From NCBI GenBank assembly GCA_029251465.1, contig JAQXDI010000013.1:1-53152 (forward strand): a stretch of 53,152 bases of DNA. Direction: 5' to 3'. Positions 9,078 through 18,580 of the stretch are shown in pieces. The stretch's first letter is position 1. Each line of letters opens with the position of its first letter. This DNA comes from Ascidiaceihabitans sp. GTDB taxonomy: Bacteria; Pseudomonadota; Alphaproteobacteria; Rhodobacterales; Rhodobacteraceae. The notes beneath the pieces were generated by a model. It was given only the letters and a program-made list of their open reading frames with translations, was not told the DNA's origin and did no database searches. The translations under genes were made by a program, and so were the position numbers.

Positions 9078-10397
9078 TTATTTCTGTAGCGGTGACCAGC
9101 TAGGATCAGACCCGCCATCAGGCGTTTGGACGGGCCGCAAATTACGTCCCGTGATATCGACTGAATACAAGGATGACCGGCCAGATGCCCCTTGGGTTTC
9201 GCGGTGAAACATAATCACGCGGCCATTGGGGGACCATGTCGGACCTTCGTCCAGGAACGACGCCGTCAGCAGCCGTTCTTCGGACCCGTCCACACGCATC
9301 ACACCGATGTGGAACCGGCCTTTGGATTGTTTGGTGAAGGCAACCAGATCGCCGCGCGGTGACCAAACAGGCGTGCCGTACCGGCCTTCGCCAAACGAGA
9401 TCCGCTTGGCCTCGCCGCCACTTGCCGACATCACATACAGCTGCTGATTGCCGGAACGGTCGCTCTCAAACACGATCTGCGATCCATCAGGGCTAAAGCT
9501 AGGTGAGGTTTCGATCGACGGGGCCGACGTCAGGCGCGTGGTGCGACCAGTATTGACGTCCATCGTGTAGATGTCGGTGTTGCTGCCCGTCGCTTGGGAA
9601 TAGACCACCGTCTGCCCGTTGGGGGCAAAGCGTGGGGCAAAGCTGCTGGAACCTTGCGCGCTTTCCAAAACGCGGCGCTGAACCGATCCGACATCCAAAA
9701 CGTAGATGCGCGGGAAACCGGTTTCGTAGGATGTGTACAACACGCGGTCACCCGTCGGACTAAAGCGCGGCGCCAAAACGATGGACCGGCTGTCGGTCAG
9801 GTATTTCACGCCGGCACCGTCATAATCCATCACGGCAAGACGCTTTGCCCGCTTGTTCTTGGGGCCGGATTCAGAAACGAACACCACGCGGCTGTCGAAA
9901 TATCCGCTTTCGCCGGTGATCCGGCTGTAGACGGCGTCTGCAACCTTGTGCGCCATGCGACGCCAGCCTGCGGTGGTCCCTTGGAACTGCAGACCTTGGC
10001 CCAGTTCAGCACCCGAGAAAATATCGTACAGGCGGAATTTTACGGTGACATTGTTGCCCGAGACATTGACCGCCCCCGTCACCAACGCCTGCGCATTGAT
10101 CGCGCGCCAGTCGGGGTAATTTACGGCTGCGCCAAAATCCGACACGCCGCTGACAAAGGCCGAGGCCGGGATTTCGCGAAACAACCCGGTGCCTTGCAAA
10201 TCTGCCGCGACAACGCGTGCAAGCTGCGCGCCCATGTCCGCACTGCCGGCGTTTTCGGCGACAAAGTTGGGGGTCGCAAAGGGCAACGGTTCGATCACAC
10301 CTTCGGTGATTTCGATCCGCAAGGGGCCAGACTGAGCCAAACCAGTGCTTACACTCAGCATCATCGCCAAAACGGCGGCCAAAAATCGTACCATCAT
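9078..10397 (-). CDS. tolB: Tol-Pal system beta-propeller protein TolB
   Basis: Periplasmic TolB binds Pal and links the TolQRA motor to the outer membrane. The 439-residue protein starts with the signal peptide [22 protein letters not shown], has an N-terminal alpha/beta domain to about residue 165, and then six-blade propeller repeats recognisable as [51 protein letters not shown] and [13 protein letters not shown]. Its ATG overlaps the tolA stop (ATGA), indicating coupled translation. Confidence 0.97.
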   Translation of the reverse strand: MMVRFLAAVLAMMLSVSTGLAQSGPLRIEITEGVIEPLPFATPNFVAENAGSADMGAQLARVVAADLQGTGLFREIPASAFVSGVSDFGAAVNYPDWRAINAQALVTGAVNVSGNNVTVKFRLYDIFSGAELGQGLQFQGTTAGWRRMAHKVADAVYSRITGESGYFDSRVVFVSESGPKNKRAKRLAVMDYDGAGVKYLTDSRSIVLAPRFSPTGDRVLYTSYETGFPRIYVLDVGSVQRRVLESAQGSSSFAPRFAPNGQTVVYSQATGSNTDIYTMDVNTGRTTRLTSAPSIETSPSFSPDGSQIVFESDRSGNQQLYVMSASGGEAKRISFGEGRYGTPVWSPRGDLVAFTKQSKGRFHIGVMRVDGSEERLLTASFLDEGPTWSPNGRVIMFHRETQGASGRSSLYSVDITGRNLRPVQTPDGGSDPSWSPLQK

Positions 10398-11512
10398 TTG
10401 ATGCGCATCCTTTCAGGATTGAACGTCATTTCAATGTCTTTCCACTGTCCGTATTTGTCACTTGGCAAATCATACCCCCCCTTTGCACAGCGAATAATCG
10501 CGCGCCGGGCGGCCTCGAATGCCTGTTTTGCTGCCGATGCAGAGCCACCAGAGCTGCCGGTCATCCGGATTGAACTGGTGTTGGGCTTGCCGTCTTGGGC
10601 CATCGACACGGCCACAACGACCGTGGTTTGCAATGCCTCGGACGACAATGAGCCCACGTTCCAACAGCTGGAAACAGCGACGCGCAGCGCGTCTTTTTCA
10701 CCCGCTGACAGGGGCGGACCGCTGGGGGCTTCTTCGCTCAGAACCCCGGCAAGCGCGTCGTTGATCGCGTCCGTTGGATCGCTGGTCGCAGGCGCGCTCG
10801 GCGTCTGGGGTGTCTCGGCTGCCGGTTGGGTTTCGGCCTGCTGCACAGGTTGTTGCGCAGGCGGCTTCGGGCGACGCGCAGGTGGGCGCACAGAGGTTTC
10901 CGGTGCCGAAGGTGTTTCGGCCTCCGTCACGATTTCGGTCGTCGCCTCTTCGGGGGCCGTCGCGTCCTGCGGTTCTTGCACCGTGTCGCCAGTCTGCGAT
11001 TGCTCAACCGCATCTTGCTGCACAGGATCGGGGGTCGCCTCGGGCTCTGGCAGGGCCACAGGTTCGGGGGCGACACGATCAGAAGGGCGCGGCACGGGGC
11101 GGTCGCTGGATTCAGGCACGGCAACCGCAACATCTTCGCTGGGTTGTTCCAAAACGGGCGCTGTATCTTCGACTTCGGCCTCGGGCGGCGGGGTCAGCTC
11201 GGCAATTTCAGGCGTTGGATCGACAGTCGGGGTTGGGGCGACTTCGGGGACCTCTTGGGCCACGGACGTGTCTTCTGACTGCGGCACCTCGACGGGATCG
11301 TTCGTGACATCGGGCTGCACAGGCTGCGCCACATCCGTCGCAGACTGCGGGGATTGCTGGGCGGCCATCAACGCCTCGAATGCCTCGCCAGAGATGACGG
11401 ACACTTCTGTCGCCTCAATCGGCAAGGGTTCGGCGCGAAACACGTTTCCAACCAGCAACCAGCCGATCAGCACAAAGTGCCCTGTCCCCGATATGATCTG
11501 ACCTGTGTTCAA
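10394..11512 (-). CDS. tolA: TolA-like inner-membrane/periplasm-spanning protein
   Basis: TolA connects the TolQR proton motor to Pal. Here a short N-terminus and one TM ([15 protein letters not shown], about 11-25) are followed by a ~230-residue P/E/A/T/V-rich acidic region in place of the long Ala/Lys helix of enterobacterial TolA, and a compact C-terminal domain (about 270-372) with a conserved cysteine (SSCWNVG). The start is a TTG (11512) without a strong ribosome site, but a start ahead of the TM is required. The order tolQ-tolR-tolA-tolB supports the call more than sequence similarity does. Confidence 0.88.
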   Translation of the reverse strand: MNTGQIISGTGHFVLIGWLLVGNVFRAEPLPIEATEVSVISGEAFEALMAAQQSPQSATDVAQPVQPDVTNDPVEVPQSEDTSVAQEVPEVAPTPTVDPTPEIAELTPPPEAEVEDTAPVLEQPSEDVAVAVPESSDRPVPRPSDRVAPEPVALPEPEATPDPVQQDAVEQSQTGDTVQEPQDATAPEEATTEIVTEAETPSAPETSVRPPARRPKPPAQQPVQQAETQPAAETPQTPSAPATSDPTDAINDALAGVLSEEAPSGPPLSAGEKDALRVAVSSCWNVGSLSSEALQTTVVVAVSMAQDGKPNTSSIRMTGSSGGSASAAKQAFEAARRAIIRCAKGGYDLPSDKYGQWKDIEMTFNPERMRIK

Positions 11513-11524
11513 AACACACCCGTT

Positions 11525-12013
11525 TTATTGGTCGGATTGATTGGAAACGGGGGCGTCAAGATTTGGCCCACCGATATCCGTCACCAAACCGATGTTCGAA
11601 AAGCCACCGGCATTCAGCGCGCCCATAACCTGCATCACGTCACTATACGGCACCGCCCCGTCTGCACGCAAAAAGACGCGGTCGCTGTCACGTTCAGCCG
11701 CGATAGCCCGCAGCCGCAGAACCAATTCGTTGCGCGGCGTTTCGGTGGTCTGGATCTGGACGGACCCTGCGGCCGTGATGGTTACGGTCAGCGGTTCTTC
11801 TTGATCTGCGGGCAACGCACCGGCTGAGGTTTTTGGCAACTCAACCGGCACGCCCACAGTCGTCAAAGGGGCCGCAACCATAAAGATGATCAGCAACACC
11901 AGCATGACGTCAACAAACGGCGTGACGTTGATTTCAGACATCGGACGCGCGCGCCCGCCACGGCGGCGACAACGCGTCCCGCCAGAATCCTTTTGTGCTA
12001 CACCAGCCCCCAT
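11525..12013 (-). CDS. tolR: TolR (ExbD/TolR family)
   Basis: Proton-channel partner of TolQ. The 162-residue protein has a basic cytoplasmic N-terminus (GGTRCRRRGGRARP), then SEINVTPFVDVMLVLLIIF: a single TM carrying the essential aspartate at D35. The periplasmic ExbD domain follows, ending with the dimer-interface pattern GAVPYSDVMQVMGALNAGGF. Three bases separate it from tolQ. Confidence 0.97.
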   Translation of the reverse strand: MGAGVAQKDSGGTRCRRRGGRARPMSEINVTPFVDVMLVLLIIFMVAAPLTTVGVPVELPKTSAGALPADQEEPLTVTITAAGSVQIQTTETPRNELVLRLRAIAAERDSDRVFLRADGAVPYSDVMQVMGALNAGGFSNIGLVTDIGGPNLDAPVSNQSDQ

Positions 12014-12016
12014 GAC

Positions 12017-12712
12017 TTAGCTGTCCAACTGACGGCTAAGGATGGTGGCAAATTCGTCGGCAAAGGCTTCGTACCCGCCAAGGATGCGATCACTGTCTGC
12101 GTTCAGTTTGTTGTAAAACACAACCGCCGGGATCGCGGCCAGCAGGCCAAGACCGGTAGCCAACAACGCCTCGGCGATACCCGGTGCGACAACGGCCAAA
12201 TTGGTATTTTGTTGCTCTGCAATCTCGATGAACGCGTTCATGATGCCGATGACCGTCCCGAACAGGCCGATAAACGGAGCCGTGGAGCCGACCGTCGCCA
12301 AAACCGACAGGCCTTTTTCCAGCTTTTCGGCCTCTTTCGCGATGGCGACATCCATGGACCGGTCAATGCGGGCCGTGGCCCCGGCGATCAAACCACCATC
12401 ATCGCGGTGCGAGCGGCGCCATTCCATCATGCCGGAAGCAAAAATCTTTTCTGCCTGACCTTTTGGATCGGTCCCGATCTGATCAAACAAGCCGTCTAGC
12501 GGTTCTCCTGACCAGAACTTGTGATCAAATTCTGCAGCCTCGGCGCGGGCACGTCGAAAGCTGATCAGTTTTTGGACGATAATCGACCACGACCAGAACG
12601 ACGCGACGATCAACATGATCATGACGATTTTTACAGTAAGTGTTGCACGTGCGAATAAGGCCCACATGGAGAAATCAATCTCCTGTGCCAAGGCCAGTGT
12701 TTCTGCTTCCAT
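12017..12712 (-). CDS. tolQ: TolQ (MotA/TolQ/ExbB family)
   Basis: Inner-membrane component of the Tol proton-driven motor. The 231-residue sequence has three TMs: about 15-38, then after a large cytoplasmic loop (65-140) the pair beginning VLATVGSTAPFIGLFGTVIGIM and GIAEALLATGLGLLAAIPAVVFYN. These two carry the conserved small and polar residues lining the channel. It is the first tol gene after ybgC; a 97-base gap before it could hold a promoter. Confidence 0.97.
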   Translation of the reverse strand: MEAETLALAQEIDFSMWALFARATLTVKIVMIMLIVASFWSWSIIVQKLISFRRARAEAAEFDHKFWSGEPLDGLFDQIGTDPKGQAEKIFASGMMEWRRSHRDDGGLIAGATARIDRSMDVAIAKEAEKLEKGLSVLATVGSTAPFIGLFGTVIGIMNAFIEIAEQQNTNLAVVAPGIAEALLATGLGLLAAIPAVVFYNKLNADSDRILGGYEAFADEFATILSRQLDS

Positions 12713-12809
12713 TTGCCTGCTCTCGTTGCGGTCAGTTTTTAGACCATCATTACGCCAACCGTTACCGTATCATAACGGGGAAAGCCAACATTACCGCGTC
12801 ACGGCTGCG

Positions 12810-13199
12810 TTATTTGGCAAATGATGCGCGGATTTCCGCAGGAAGGCGGGTTGGCTTACCCGCCGTAGTCATGCAGGCGGCGGTGACTTTGGCGCGGAAA
12901 ATCGGTTTGCCGTCCAGTTCGACCAGCTGATCAAAGACCCAACGCACAGCGCCTTGACCGTGATGATCGGATTTGACGATCAGACGATCGCCTAGCCGCG
13001 CAGAGCCTAAATAATCCGCCTCGACCCGCGTGACAGCAAACACAATGTCCATGTCGCGCATCGCCCGTTGATCAACGCCCATCTGTTCGACGACTTCGGA
13101 GCGCGCCCGCTCAATGAACCGCAAATAGTTGGCGTAATAGACGATACCCGCCATGTCGGTGTCTTCGTAATATACGGTGACAGGAAATTCATGGGTCAT
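12810..13199 (-). CDS. ybgC: Tol-Pal-associated acyl-CoA thioesterase YbgC
   Basis: Hot-dog-fold acyl-CoA thioesterase found with tol-pal genes; its physiological substrate in this group is unsettled. The active-site motif YYEDTDMAGIVYYANYLRF (10-28) carries the catalytic aspartate D15. 129 residues is typical. It directly precedes tolQ on the minus strand, the conserved position for ybgC. Confidence 0.95.
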   Translation of the reverse strand: MTHEFPVTVYYEDTDMAGIVYYANYLRFIERARSEVVEQMGVDQRAMRDMDIVFAVTRVEADYLGSARLGDRLIVKSDHHGQGAVRWVFDQLVELDGKPIFRAKVTAACMTTAGKPTRLPAEIRASFAK

Positions 13200-13212
13200 G
13201 TGGAACTCCGGT

Positions 13213-13626
13213 TTAGGCGTGGGGCCCAGTGTTTCGGTAGGTAAAGCAGAACGCTAAGGCAGCCGCAATCAATCCCCAATACACGCAAATTTTCTCCCCT
13301 TTGGGGCCGATATAACCCTCTTGGACAAGCACCGTTCTAAAGCTATGGGAAAGACCAAAAGCAGCAATCACCCCAATAAGGCCGAAACCACCGATGCCAA
13401 TAAAACCCGGCAAACCGTCAAGCCGATCTTGAAGTATGACCAGCAAATAGCCCAGCCCCATAGAGGCTGCAAAATACGGCACACACATAATGACCACACG
13501 GAACAGGATTGCTACTTTCTGGACAAATGGCACCTCGAACGCCAAGACTGCCGAATAACCTTGGGCTTTGGCAATGAAATAGCATGTCGGTGTGATCGCA
13601 AGCGAAAACCACAATGCGTTGCTCAC
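13213..13626 (-). CDS. Four-helix membrane protein of unknown function
   Basis: A 137-residue protein with hydrophobic segments at about 4-20, 38-65, 73-95 and 113-130 and a glycine-rich third helix (GFIGIGGFGLIGVIAAFGL). I do not recognise a named family. Its GTG start overlaps the stop of the upstream 207-residue gene (GTGA), so the two are probably translated together. It sits between ruvB and ybgC, but nothing ties it functionally to either. A small inner-membrane accessory protein is all that can be said. Confidence 0.75.
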   Translation of the reverse strand: MSNALWFSLAITPTCYFIAKAQGYSAVLAFEVPFVQKVAILFRVVIMCVPYFAASMGLGYLLVILQDRLDGLPGFIGIGGFGLIGVIAAFGLSHSFRTVLVQEGYIGPKGEKICVYWGLIAAALAFCFTYRNTGPHA

Positions 13627-14246
13627 AGCGTCACACCAACCCGCGCCGCCAATCGCAGCGCATGGGTCTTGTCTTGTGTCGCCACTGGCAGCACCGGATC
13701 ATAAGCGGCGCGCAACAACGCCCCGATCTCGGGGCGCAAGACAACTGTTTCGCCCGCAACCTCCAACGGCGATTTGTCCATGAACGCGACATCCGACCAC
13801 AGCACCATCGACTGCACCACTTGCGACAACGCCAATGTCTGCGCAGGAACGTCACTCAGTGCTTGGTCCATGCGCAGGAACACAAAGACCGCTTTGATCG
13901 GGCCGCTGTCATCGAACCGGAACACACGGTACTGGTTGGCGTCGACGTCTTTAAGGCGGACCACAAGCGGTTCCAGGTCAGGCACCATGTCGCCAAGGCG
14001 CGGCACCTCGAGCAATTCGTCCCAGTCACGGAAAAAGAACCACATGTAGTTGCTGCCGAGTTCGGCGTCGCCGTCCATCGTCTCGTGACCGGATACCTGA
14101 CACACAGCCTCGATCGCGCCTTTGATAACCGACAGGGTCGCATCATCTACGCCAAACACCACCGGAGCCAACGGCCGCCCCCAACGCGCAAACGCAAAAC
14201 TGCCGTCGCCGCGGGTGAACATCTTTTCGATCTCAGAATGGTCCAT
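13623..14246 (-). CDS. Conserved protein of unknown function in the ruvB-ybgC interval
   Basis: A 207-residue soluble protein with no signal peptide or TM and even codon use. It opens MDHSEIEKMFTRGDGSFAFARWGRPLAPVV; later segments include a tryptophan/phenylalanine-rich patch (MWFFFRDWDEL) and VVLRPEIGALLRAAYDP. ATG 14246 is preferred over the GTG two codons upstream because GGGA lies seven bases before it. It seems to be a roseobacter protein kept next to ruvB; I cannot assign a domain. It overlaps the following membrane gene by four bases. Confidence 0.8.
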   Translation of the reverse strand: MDHSEIEKMFTRGDGSFAFARWGRPLAPVVFGVDDATLSVIKGAIEAVCQVSGHETMDGDAELGSNYMWFFFRDWDELLEVPRLGDMVPDLEPLVVRLKDVDANQYRVFRFDDSGPIKAVFVFLRMDQALSDVPAQTLALSQVVQSMVLWSDVAFMDKSPLEVAGETVVLRPEIGALLRAAYDPVLPVATQDKTHALRLAARVGVTL

Positions 14247-14264
14247 CGTCACGTCCCGTTGGTT

Positions 14265-15296
14265 TTAGTCAAACAAATCGCCGCGCGATTGTGGCGGGGC
14301 CATGCCCAAATGCGTCCACGCCTTTTGCGCAAGCATCCGACCACGCGGCGTGCGTTGGATCAGACCTTGCTGCAACAAATACGGCTCGATCACTTCTTCT
14401 AGTGCATCGCGGCTTTCGCTGAGTGCTGCGCTGAGGGTTTCGATGCCAACCGGTCCGCCCTGATAATTCTCAGCGATCAATTTTAGATAGCGACGATCCG
14501 CGCCATCAAGGCCCAAATGGTCGACACCCAAACGGGTCAACGCGCTGTCGGCCAGTGCTTTGGTCACGCGCCCGTCGCCTTCGACGACAGCGAAATCCAC
14601 TACGCGACGCAGCAAGCGTCCCGCGATGCGTGGCGTTCCACGGGCACGGCGCGCAATTTCGCGCGCGCCGCCTTCGTCCGCAGGCGCACCTAGTTTGCGG
14701 GCATTGCGTTCGACGATGATGAACAGTTCATCCTCGGTGTAAAATTGCAGTCGCGTCGGGATGCCAAAGCGGTCACGCAGTGGTGTGGTCAGCAGGCCCA
14801 TCCGCGTGGTCGCCCCGACCAAGGTGAAGGGTTGCAATTCGATCCGCACAGTGCGCGCCGCGGGCCCTTCGCCGATCACCAAATCCAGTTCGAAATCTTC
14901 GAGCGCCGGATACAGCACCTCTTCTACCGCTGGGTTCAGACGGTGGATTTCGTCGATGAACAGGACATCGCGGGCCTCAAGGTTTGTCAGGATCGCCGCC
15001 AGATCACCCGCCCTGGCCAGAACCGGCCCCGAGGTCATCCGAAAACTGACCCCCAATTCACGCGCCATGATCTGCGCCAAGGTCGTCTTGCCCAGCCCGG
15101 GGGGGCCGTGGAACAGCGTATGGTCCATCGCCTCGCCGCGTTGTTTGGCGGATTGGATAAACACCTTGAGGTTCGCGCGCGCTTCAGCTTGACCCACGAA
15201 TTCGTCCAACGCTTGCGGACGCAAAGCGCGGTCAAAATCCTTGGCCGTATCTTCGGGTTGCTCTTGAGCACGCAATGTTGGGTCAGGTTCGATCAT
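14265..15296 (-). CDS. ruvB: Holliday junction helicase RuvB
   Basis: AAA+ motor that drives branch migration with RuvA. Walker A GPPGLGKT (about 64-71), Walker [10 protein letters not shown], the sensor segment [10 protein letters not shown] with arginine finger region PLRDRFG, and the C-terminal winged helix ([13 protein letters not shown]) are all present; length 343. I take ATG 15296 (MIEPDP); a GTG two codons upstream is possible, and neither has a strong ribosome site. It is separated from ruvA by about 60 bases. Confidence 0.98.
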   Translation of the reverse strand: MIEPDPTLRAQEQPEDTAKDFDRALRPQALDEFVGQAEARANLKVFIQSAKQRGEAMDHTLFHGPPGLGKTTLAQIMARELGVSFRMTSGPVLARAGDLAAILTNLEARDVLFIDEIHRLNPAVEEVLYPALEDFELDLVIGEGPAARTVRIELQPFTLVGATTRMGLLTTPLRDRFGIPTRLQFYTEDELFIIVERNARKLGAPADEGGAREIARRARGTPRIAGRLLRRVVDFAVVEGDGRVTKALADSALTRLGVDHLGLDGADRRYLKLIAENYQGGPVGIETLSAALSESRDALEEVIEPYLLQQGLIQRTPRGRMLAQKAWTHLGMAPPQSRGDLFD

Positions 15297-15354
15297 ACGC
15301 ACATCTATGAAGTAAGGTGTGTGGTTCTTCCAGAGGAAGGTTCACACACCGCGC

Positions 15355-16005
15355 CTACCCTTTCGGAGCCAGCAGTTTCAATGCCGCGCGAATGAGAGCA
15401 GGCGTTTGCGCATCCGGGTTTTCGCCCGCTGCCTGCGCCACAGCACCCGCCGCGTCGCCCGGGCCATACCCGAGGTTGCCAAGCGCCGACAACGCCTCTG
15501 CCTGCGCCGAGACGTTTTGGATCACCGGCGCGCTTGGCGTTTCGATCACCTCGGCGTCTGCGTCGCCCATCGCTTGGGCAATCGTGCCGCCCATCGCCAT
15601 AACTGACGGCGCTTTGTCTTTTAGGTCTAACACGACTCGTTGCGCAATTTTGGGGCCTACGCCTTTGGCCACCTTGATCGCGTTCCAATCACCCAACGCA
15701 ATGGCGCGGCTGACACCGTCTGTGCCCAACGCACCCAAAATCGCCAGTGATGCTTTGGCCCCAACGCCCTGCACGGACGTCAGCAAACGATGCCATTCCT
15801 TTTCCGCCAGTGTCGGAAACCCATACAGCTGCATCAAGTCTTCGCGCACCACCAAATCGGTGAACAGCGCGCAGACCTCGCCCACACCGGGCAAACCGGC
15901 CATCGTGCGATCCGACACAAAGACGATGTAGCCGACCCCGCGCACGTCGATCAGAATGTGGTCGGTGCTGCGATAATCAATACGGCCTGTAAGTTTTCCG
16001 ATCAT
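15355..16005 (-). CDS. ruvA: Holliday junction DNA-binding protein RuvA
   Basis: Tetrameric junction-binding subunit of the RuvAB complex. The 216-residue protein starts [11 protein letters not shown], includes the helix-hairpin-helix regions [17 protein letters not shown] and [20 protein letters not shown], a flexible acidic linker, and the C-terminal RuvB-binding domain ([19 protein letters not shown]). The ATG at 16005 overlaps the ruvC stop (ATGA), so the upstream in-frame extension is rejected. Confidence 0.97.
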   Translation of the reverse strand: MIGKLTGRIDYRSTDHILIDVRGVGYIVFVSDRTMAGLPGVGEVCALFTDLVVREDLMQLYGFPTLAEKEWHRLLTSVQGVGAKASLAILGALGTDGVSRAIALGDWNAIKVAKGVGPKIAQRVVLDLKDKAPSVMAMGGTIAQAMGDADAEVIETPSAPVIQNVSAQAEALSALGNLGYGPGDAAGAVAQAAGENPDAQTPALIRAALKLLAPKG

Positions 16006-16511
16006 GCGATTGCTTTCTTTAACGCTTCGGCCAAACCGCTGGCCCCGCCGTGGTGCGCGTGACAAATGGCAATGGCCAAGGCGTCTGCCGCATCAGGGCC
16101 TTCGATCTTGACGCCCGGCAATTGGATTTTGACCATGTGTTCGACTTGGCCCTTGTCGGCGTGACCAACCCCTACAACCGTCTTTTTGACTTTGTTGGGG
16201 GCGTATTCGCCGACACTCAGGCCAGCTTGGGCAGGCACCAGCATCGCGATGCCGCGCGCTTGGCCCAGCTTTAACGTACCAGCGCCGTCTTTGTTCACAA
16301 ATGTCTGCTCGACTGCAGCCGTTTTGGGACCGTAGGTATCGATCACATCCGTCAGGCCCCAGTACAGCGACAACAATCGCTGCGCCAAATCATCCTTTGG
16401 CGAGGAATGCACAATACCGTTGGCAACGTGGCTCAGACGGGGTCCATCAGCGTCAATGATTCCCCAACCCATGTTTTGTAGACCGGGATCAATGCCCAAA
16501 ACGCGCACCAT
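16002..16511 (-). CDS. ruvC: Holliday junction resolvase RuvC
   Basis: Dimeric endonuclease that resolves Holliday junctions. Catalytic acidic residues are visible: D8 in [17 protein letters not shown], the glutamate in [11 protein letters not shown], and the C-terminal pair in [17 protein letters not shown]. 169 residues is normal. First gene of the ruvCAB group; the 350-base region upstream should contain its promoter. Confidence 0.97.
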   Translation of the reverse strand: MVRVLGIDPGLQNMGWGIIDADGPRLSHVANGIVHSSPKDDLAQRLLSLYWGLTDVIDTYGPKTAAVEQTFVNKDGAGTLKLGQARGIAMLVPAQAGLSVGEYAPNKVKKTVVGVGHADKGQVEHMVKIQLPGVKIEGPDAADALAIAICHAHHGGASGLAEALKKAIA

Positions 16512-16863
16512 GTGCTGCTCCTGCCTGCTTTGTTAAATCTTTTTTTACCAAGTAGCACGAAACGCGAACATCCGCCAAGAGGGTTTGTGTTAATCCTGAA
16601 GATGCTGCAGCGCAGCATGAAAGCGGCATTTGCCATCAAAACGCGACACGCACAGGTCATTTCCGACAGAACTCAAAGCAAAATCGACACGTTTGCTGCC
16701 TCATTTTTGCCTTACTTTACCGTGTGTTAAACTTGATTTTGCACCTATGCAATGAGTGCATATCGAACATGCGCAAACGGTGGTTGCTGAAAAAATGTGC
16801 AAGACCTAAATACCACTCATCAAGACCGGACGATCCCGGCCAACATTTAAAAGGACTGCTTCA
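16512..16863. other. Intergenic region between divergent ruvC and DUF1127 genes
   Basis: No convincing gene. The short frames here lack ribosome sites and homology that I recognise. The sequence becomes A/T-rich after 16680 and must hold the divergent promoters. An inverted repeat TATGCA-N5-TGCATA lies at 16746-16762, and TTTA-N7-TTAA at 16716-16730 matches seven of eight bases of a CtrA-type site. An AAAGGA ribosome site lies just before the DUF1127 ATG. Confidence 0.5.
16746..16762. promoter_or_regulatory. Inverted repeat upstream of the DUF1127 gene
   Basis: Two perfect 6-base arms (TATGCA and TGCATA) separated by five bases lie about 100 bases upstream of the DUF1127 start. The spacing and symmetry fit a dimeric regulator site; the regulator is unknown. 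Confidence 0.3.
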
Positions 16864-17073
16864 ATGGCAACTTTCACAACAAACCGCACAACCACCGGCA
16901 CTGCCCCAGTTGCAGCCCGTATTTCCGCAACCGTACACGCGATCGTTGACGCGGCCGTTTCCTGGAACGACGCACGCATGACACGCAACGCTTTGTCTGC
17001 GTTGTCTGCACGCGAACTCGAAGACATCGGCCTGTCCTACGCGGACATCGAAACAGTCGCCGGCCGCCGCTAA
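16864..17073 (+). CDS. DUF1127 small protein
   Basis: A 69-residue protein whose C-terminal half has the DUF1127 pattern: TRNALSALSARELEDIGLSYADIETVAGR. Small DUF1127 proteins in alphaproteobacteria have been linked to stress, phosphate or RNA-related regulation; the role here is unknown. AAAGGA precedes the ATG and a strong terminator follows, so it is a stand-alone short transcript. The N-terminal half is Thr/Ala-rich. It is oriented away from ruvC. Confidence 0.9.
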   Translation: MATFTTNRTTTGTAPVAARISATVHAIVDAAVSWNDARMTRNALSALSARELEDIGLSYADIETVAGRR

Positions 17074-17152
17074 GGTCGCGACGTAAGAACGACCTCAAAC
17101 GAATAGGTTGGCAACAACGTCCTCCCTCGGTGTTGCCACTTTGTTTGAATAG

Positions 17153-17191
17153 AAAAACCGCGCAGTGCCTCATGGGCCGCGCGGTTTTTTT
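17153..17191 (+). terminator. Rho-independent terminator after the DUF1127 gene
   Basis: AAAAACCGCGC (17153-17163) pairs with GCGCGGTTTTT (17179-17189), followed by further T residues. A second, weaker hairpin (GGCAACA/TGTTGCC, 17111-17138) lies between it and the gene, so the 3' UTR is structured. Confidence 0.9.
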
Positions 17192-17245
17192 GTGCCCTGC
17201 ATAAAGCGAGCTTAGAAATTTCGAAGGGAAATGTGGTGGCGCGCC

Positions 17246-17593
17246 TTAGCGCAGCACCGGACCCATCAATTGGGCAAGAACCTGAGTGGCGGGGTCTGCT
17301 TGCATAACCCAAGCACCACCGCGTTCAACAAATGTACCGTTTTCAAGCTTTGCCACCCGCTCGCCGTAGCCATCAGGCCCGACAGATGCCAAAATCAGAG
17401 CTTTGAACGCGAACAGGCCAAGTGCCAGCAGAACCAAACCCTTTAGTGGAAAGCCGCGGCGCGCGACATGACGCGGTTTCACGACGATCAAGCCGTCAGC
17501 ACGCATTTGCGTCGTATAGCCATTGGCCATTTTGGAATGTTTGCGCCTTAACAGGTGCAGTCGATTGTTAAATTGAAGCTTGGAATTAACCAT
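17246..17593 (-). CDS. Small single-TM protein of unknown function
   Basis: A 115-residue protein with a basic N-terminus, one TM (about 47-71, GFPLKGLVLLALGLFAFKALILASVG) and a short conserved C-terminal domain (ERVAKLENGTFVERGGAWVMQADPATQVLAQ) likely in the periplasm. GGAGG six bases before ATG 17593 supports the long form; an internal ATG at 17530 would give 94 residues starting MANGYTTQ and is possible. The C-terminal motif looks conserved in roseobacters, but no function is known to me. Confidence 0.8.
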   Translation of the reverse strand: MVNSKLQFNNRLHLLRRKHSKMANGYTTQMRADGLIVVKPRHVARRGFPLKGLVLLALGLFAFKALILASVGPDGYGERVAKLENGTFVERGGAWVMQADPATQVLAQLMGPVLR

Positions 17594-17707
17594 GGCAGCC
17601 TCCGCAAAAAGATCAGTGCCCCCACCAATCTCATGAGAATATTTATGCCCTCAGAATGTGGCAGAAACGTGGCATTTCGCTCAAATGCGTCTAAAAACAG
17701 GCAGCAA

Positions 17708-18580
17708 TTAAGGCTTTTTACGAAGTGTTAACGTCGTCCATTCAACGATCTCTTCGCGGTGGACAAAATTGATGCCATTTTGTGCATAAACAGCGATCAC
17801 TTCGTCCGCTTGCTCGTTCAAGATACCAGAAAGAATCGCATAGCCTTCGGGGGCTAGGTGTTTGGCCATATCAGGGGCCAGCGCCACAAGAGGACCTTTC
17901 AAAATGTTCGCAAACACCAAATCGTAAGGTGCAGCGGCCAAAAGGTCGGGGTGATCAAAGCCTGCGGCCTCAACCGCGATGACCCGTCCGACCAGATTAT
18001 TGGCAGCAATATTAACCATAGCGACGTCAACCGCGACTTGGTCGATGTCCGACACCAGCACCGGATTTGGCCAAATGCGCGCCGCCGCCATGCCCAAAAC
18101 GGCCGTGCCGCAGCCGATGTCAGCCACGTTGTGACCGACGAAACCGTCCTTGTCCAAACGATCAACCGCCCGCAAGCAGCCCAGCGTCGTGCCGTGATGG
18201 CCGGTGCCGAATGCCATTGCCGCTTCGATCAACAGGGGTTCGCACACCTCTGGCACCTTGTCTGCGTCGTGTGACCCGTAGACAAAAAACTGACCCGCCT
18301 CGACCGGTGCCAATTCACGGCGCACGTGCGCGACCCAGTCGGTTTCCGGCAATTCCGAGATCACAAACGGTTTTGCGCCCATCGCGGCAGCCAGCAACGC
18401 CAGCGCCGTTTCATCCGGGCTTTCGGTGAAATAGCCGCCAACTTCCCACAGGCCCGATCCGTCCTCGACCTCGAACACGCCAATGCCCGTGGGTTCCGGC
18501 ACCAGCCGTTCCATCGCCTCGCCCAAAGCTTCACCCGGTTTTTTGCCCATAAGTGTCGTGAGTGCAGTAAAGGTCGGCAT
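17708..18580 (-). CDS. prmA: Ribosomal protein L11 methyltransferase PrmA
   Basis: SAM-dependent trimethylation of ribosomal protein L11. The substrate-binding N-terminal domain is followed by the methyltransferase domain with FGTGHHGTTLGCLRA, motif I VADIGCGTAVLGMAA and the later FANILKGPLVALAPDM signature. 290 residues, close to the family norm. Its ATG overlaps the stop of the upstream MATE gene (TGATG), implying co-translation. Confidence 0.96.
   Translation of the reverse strand: MPTFTALTTLMGKKPGEALGEAMERLVPEPTGIGVFEVEDGSGLWEVGGYFTESPDETALALLAAAMGAKPFVISELPETDWVAHVRRELAPVEAGQFFVYGSHDADKVPEVCEPLLIEAAMAFGTGHHGTTLGCLRAVDRLDKDGFVGHNVADIGCGTAVLGMAAARIWPNPVLVSDIDQVAVDVAMVNIAANNLVGRVIAVEAAGFDHPDLLAAAPYDLVFANILKGPLVALAPDMAKHLAPEGYAILSGILNEQADEVIAVYAQNGINFVHREEIVEWTTLTLRKKP

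Noticed and set aside
9594-11501. 635-codon plus-strand frame opposite tolB and tolA
   Set aside because: It mirrors the low-complexity P/E/A-rich tolA region, lacks a ribosome site and known domains, and both genes on the other strand are well supported.
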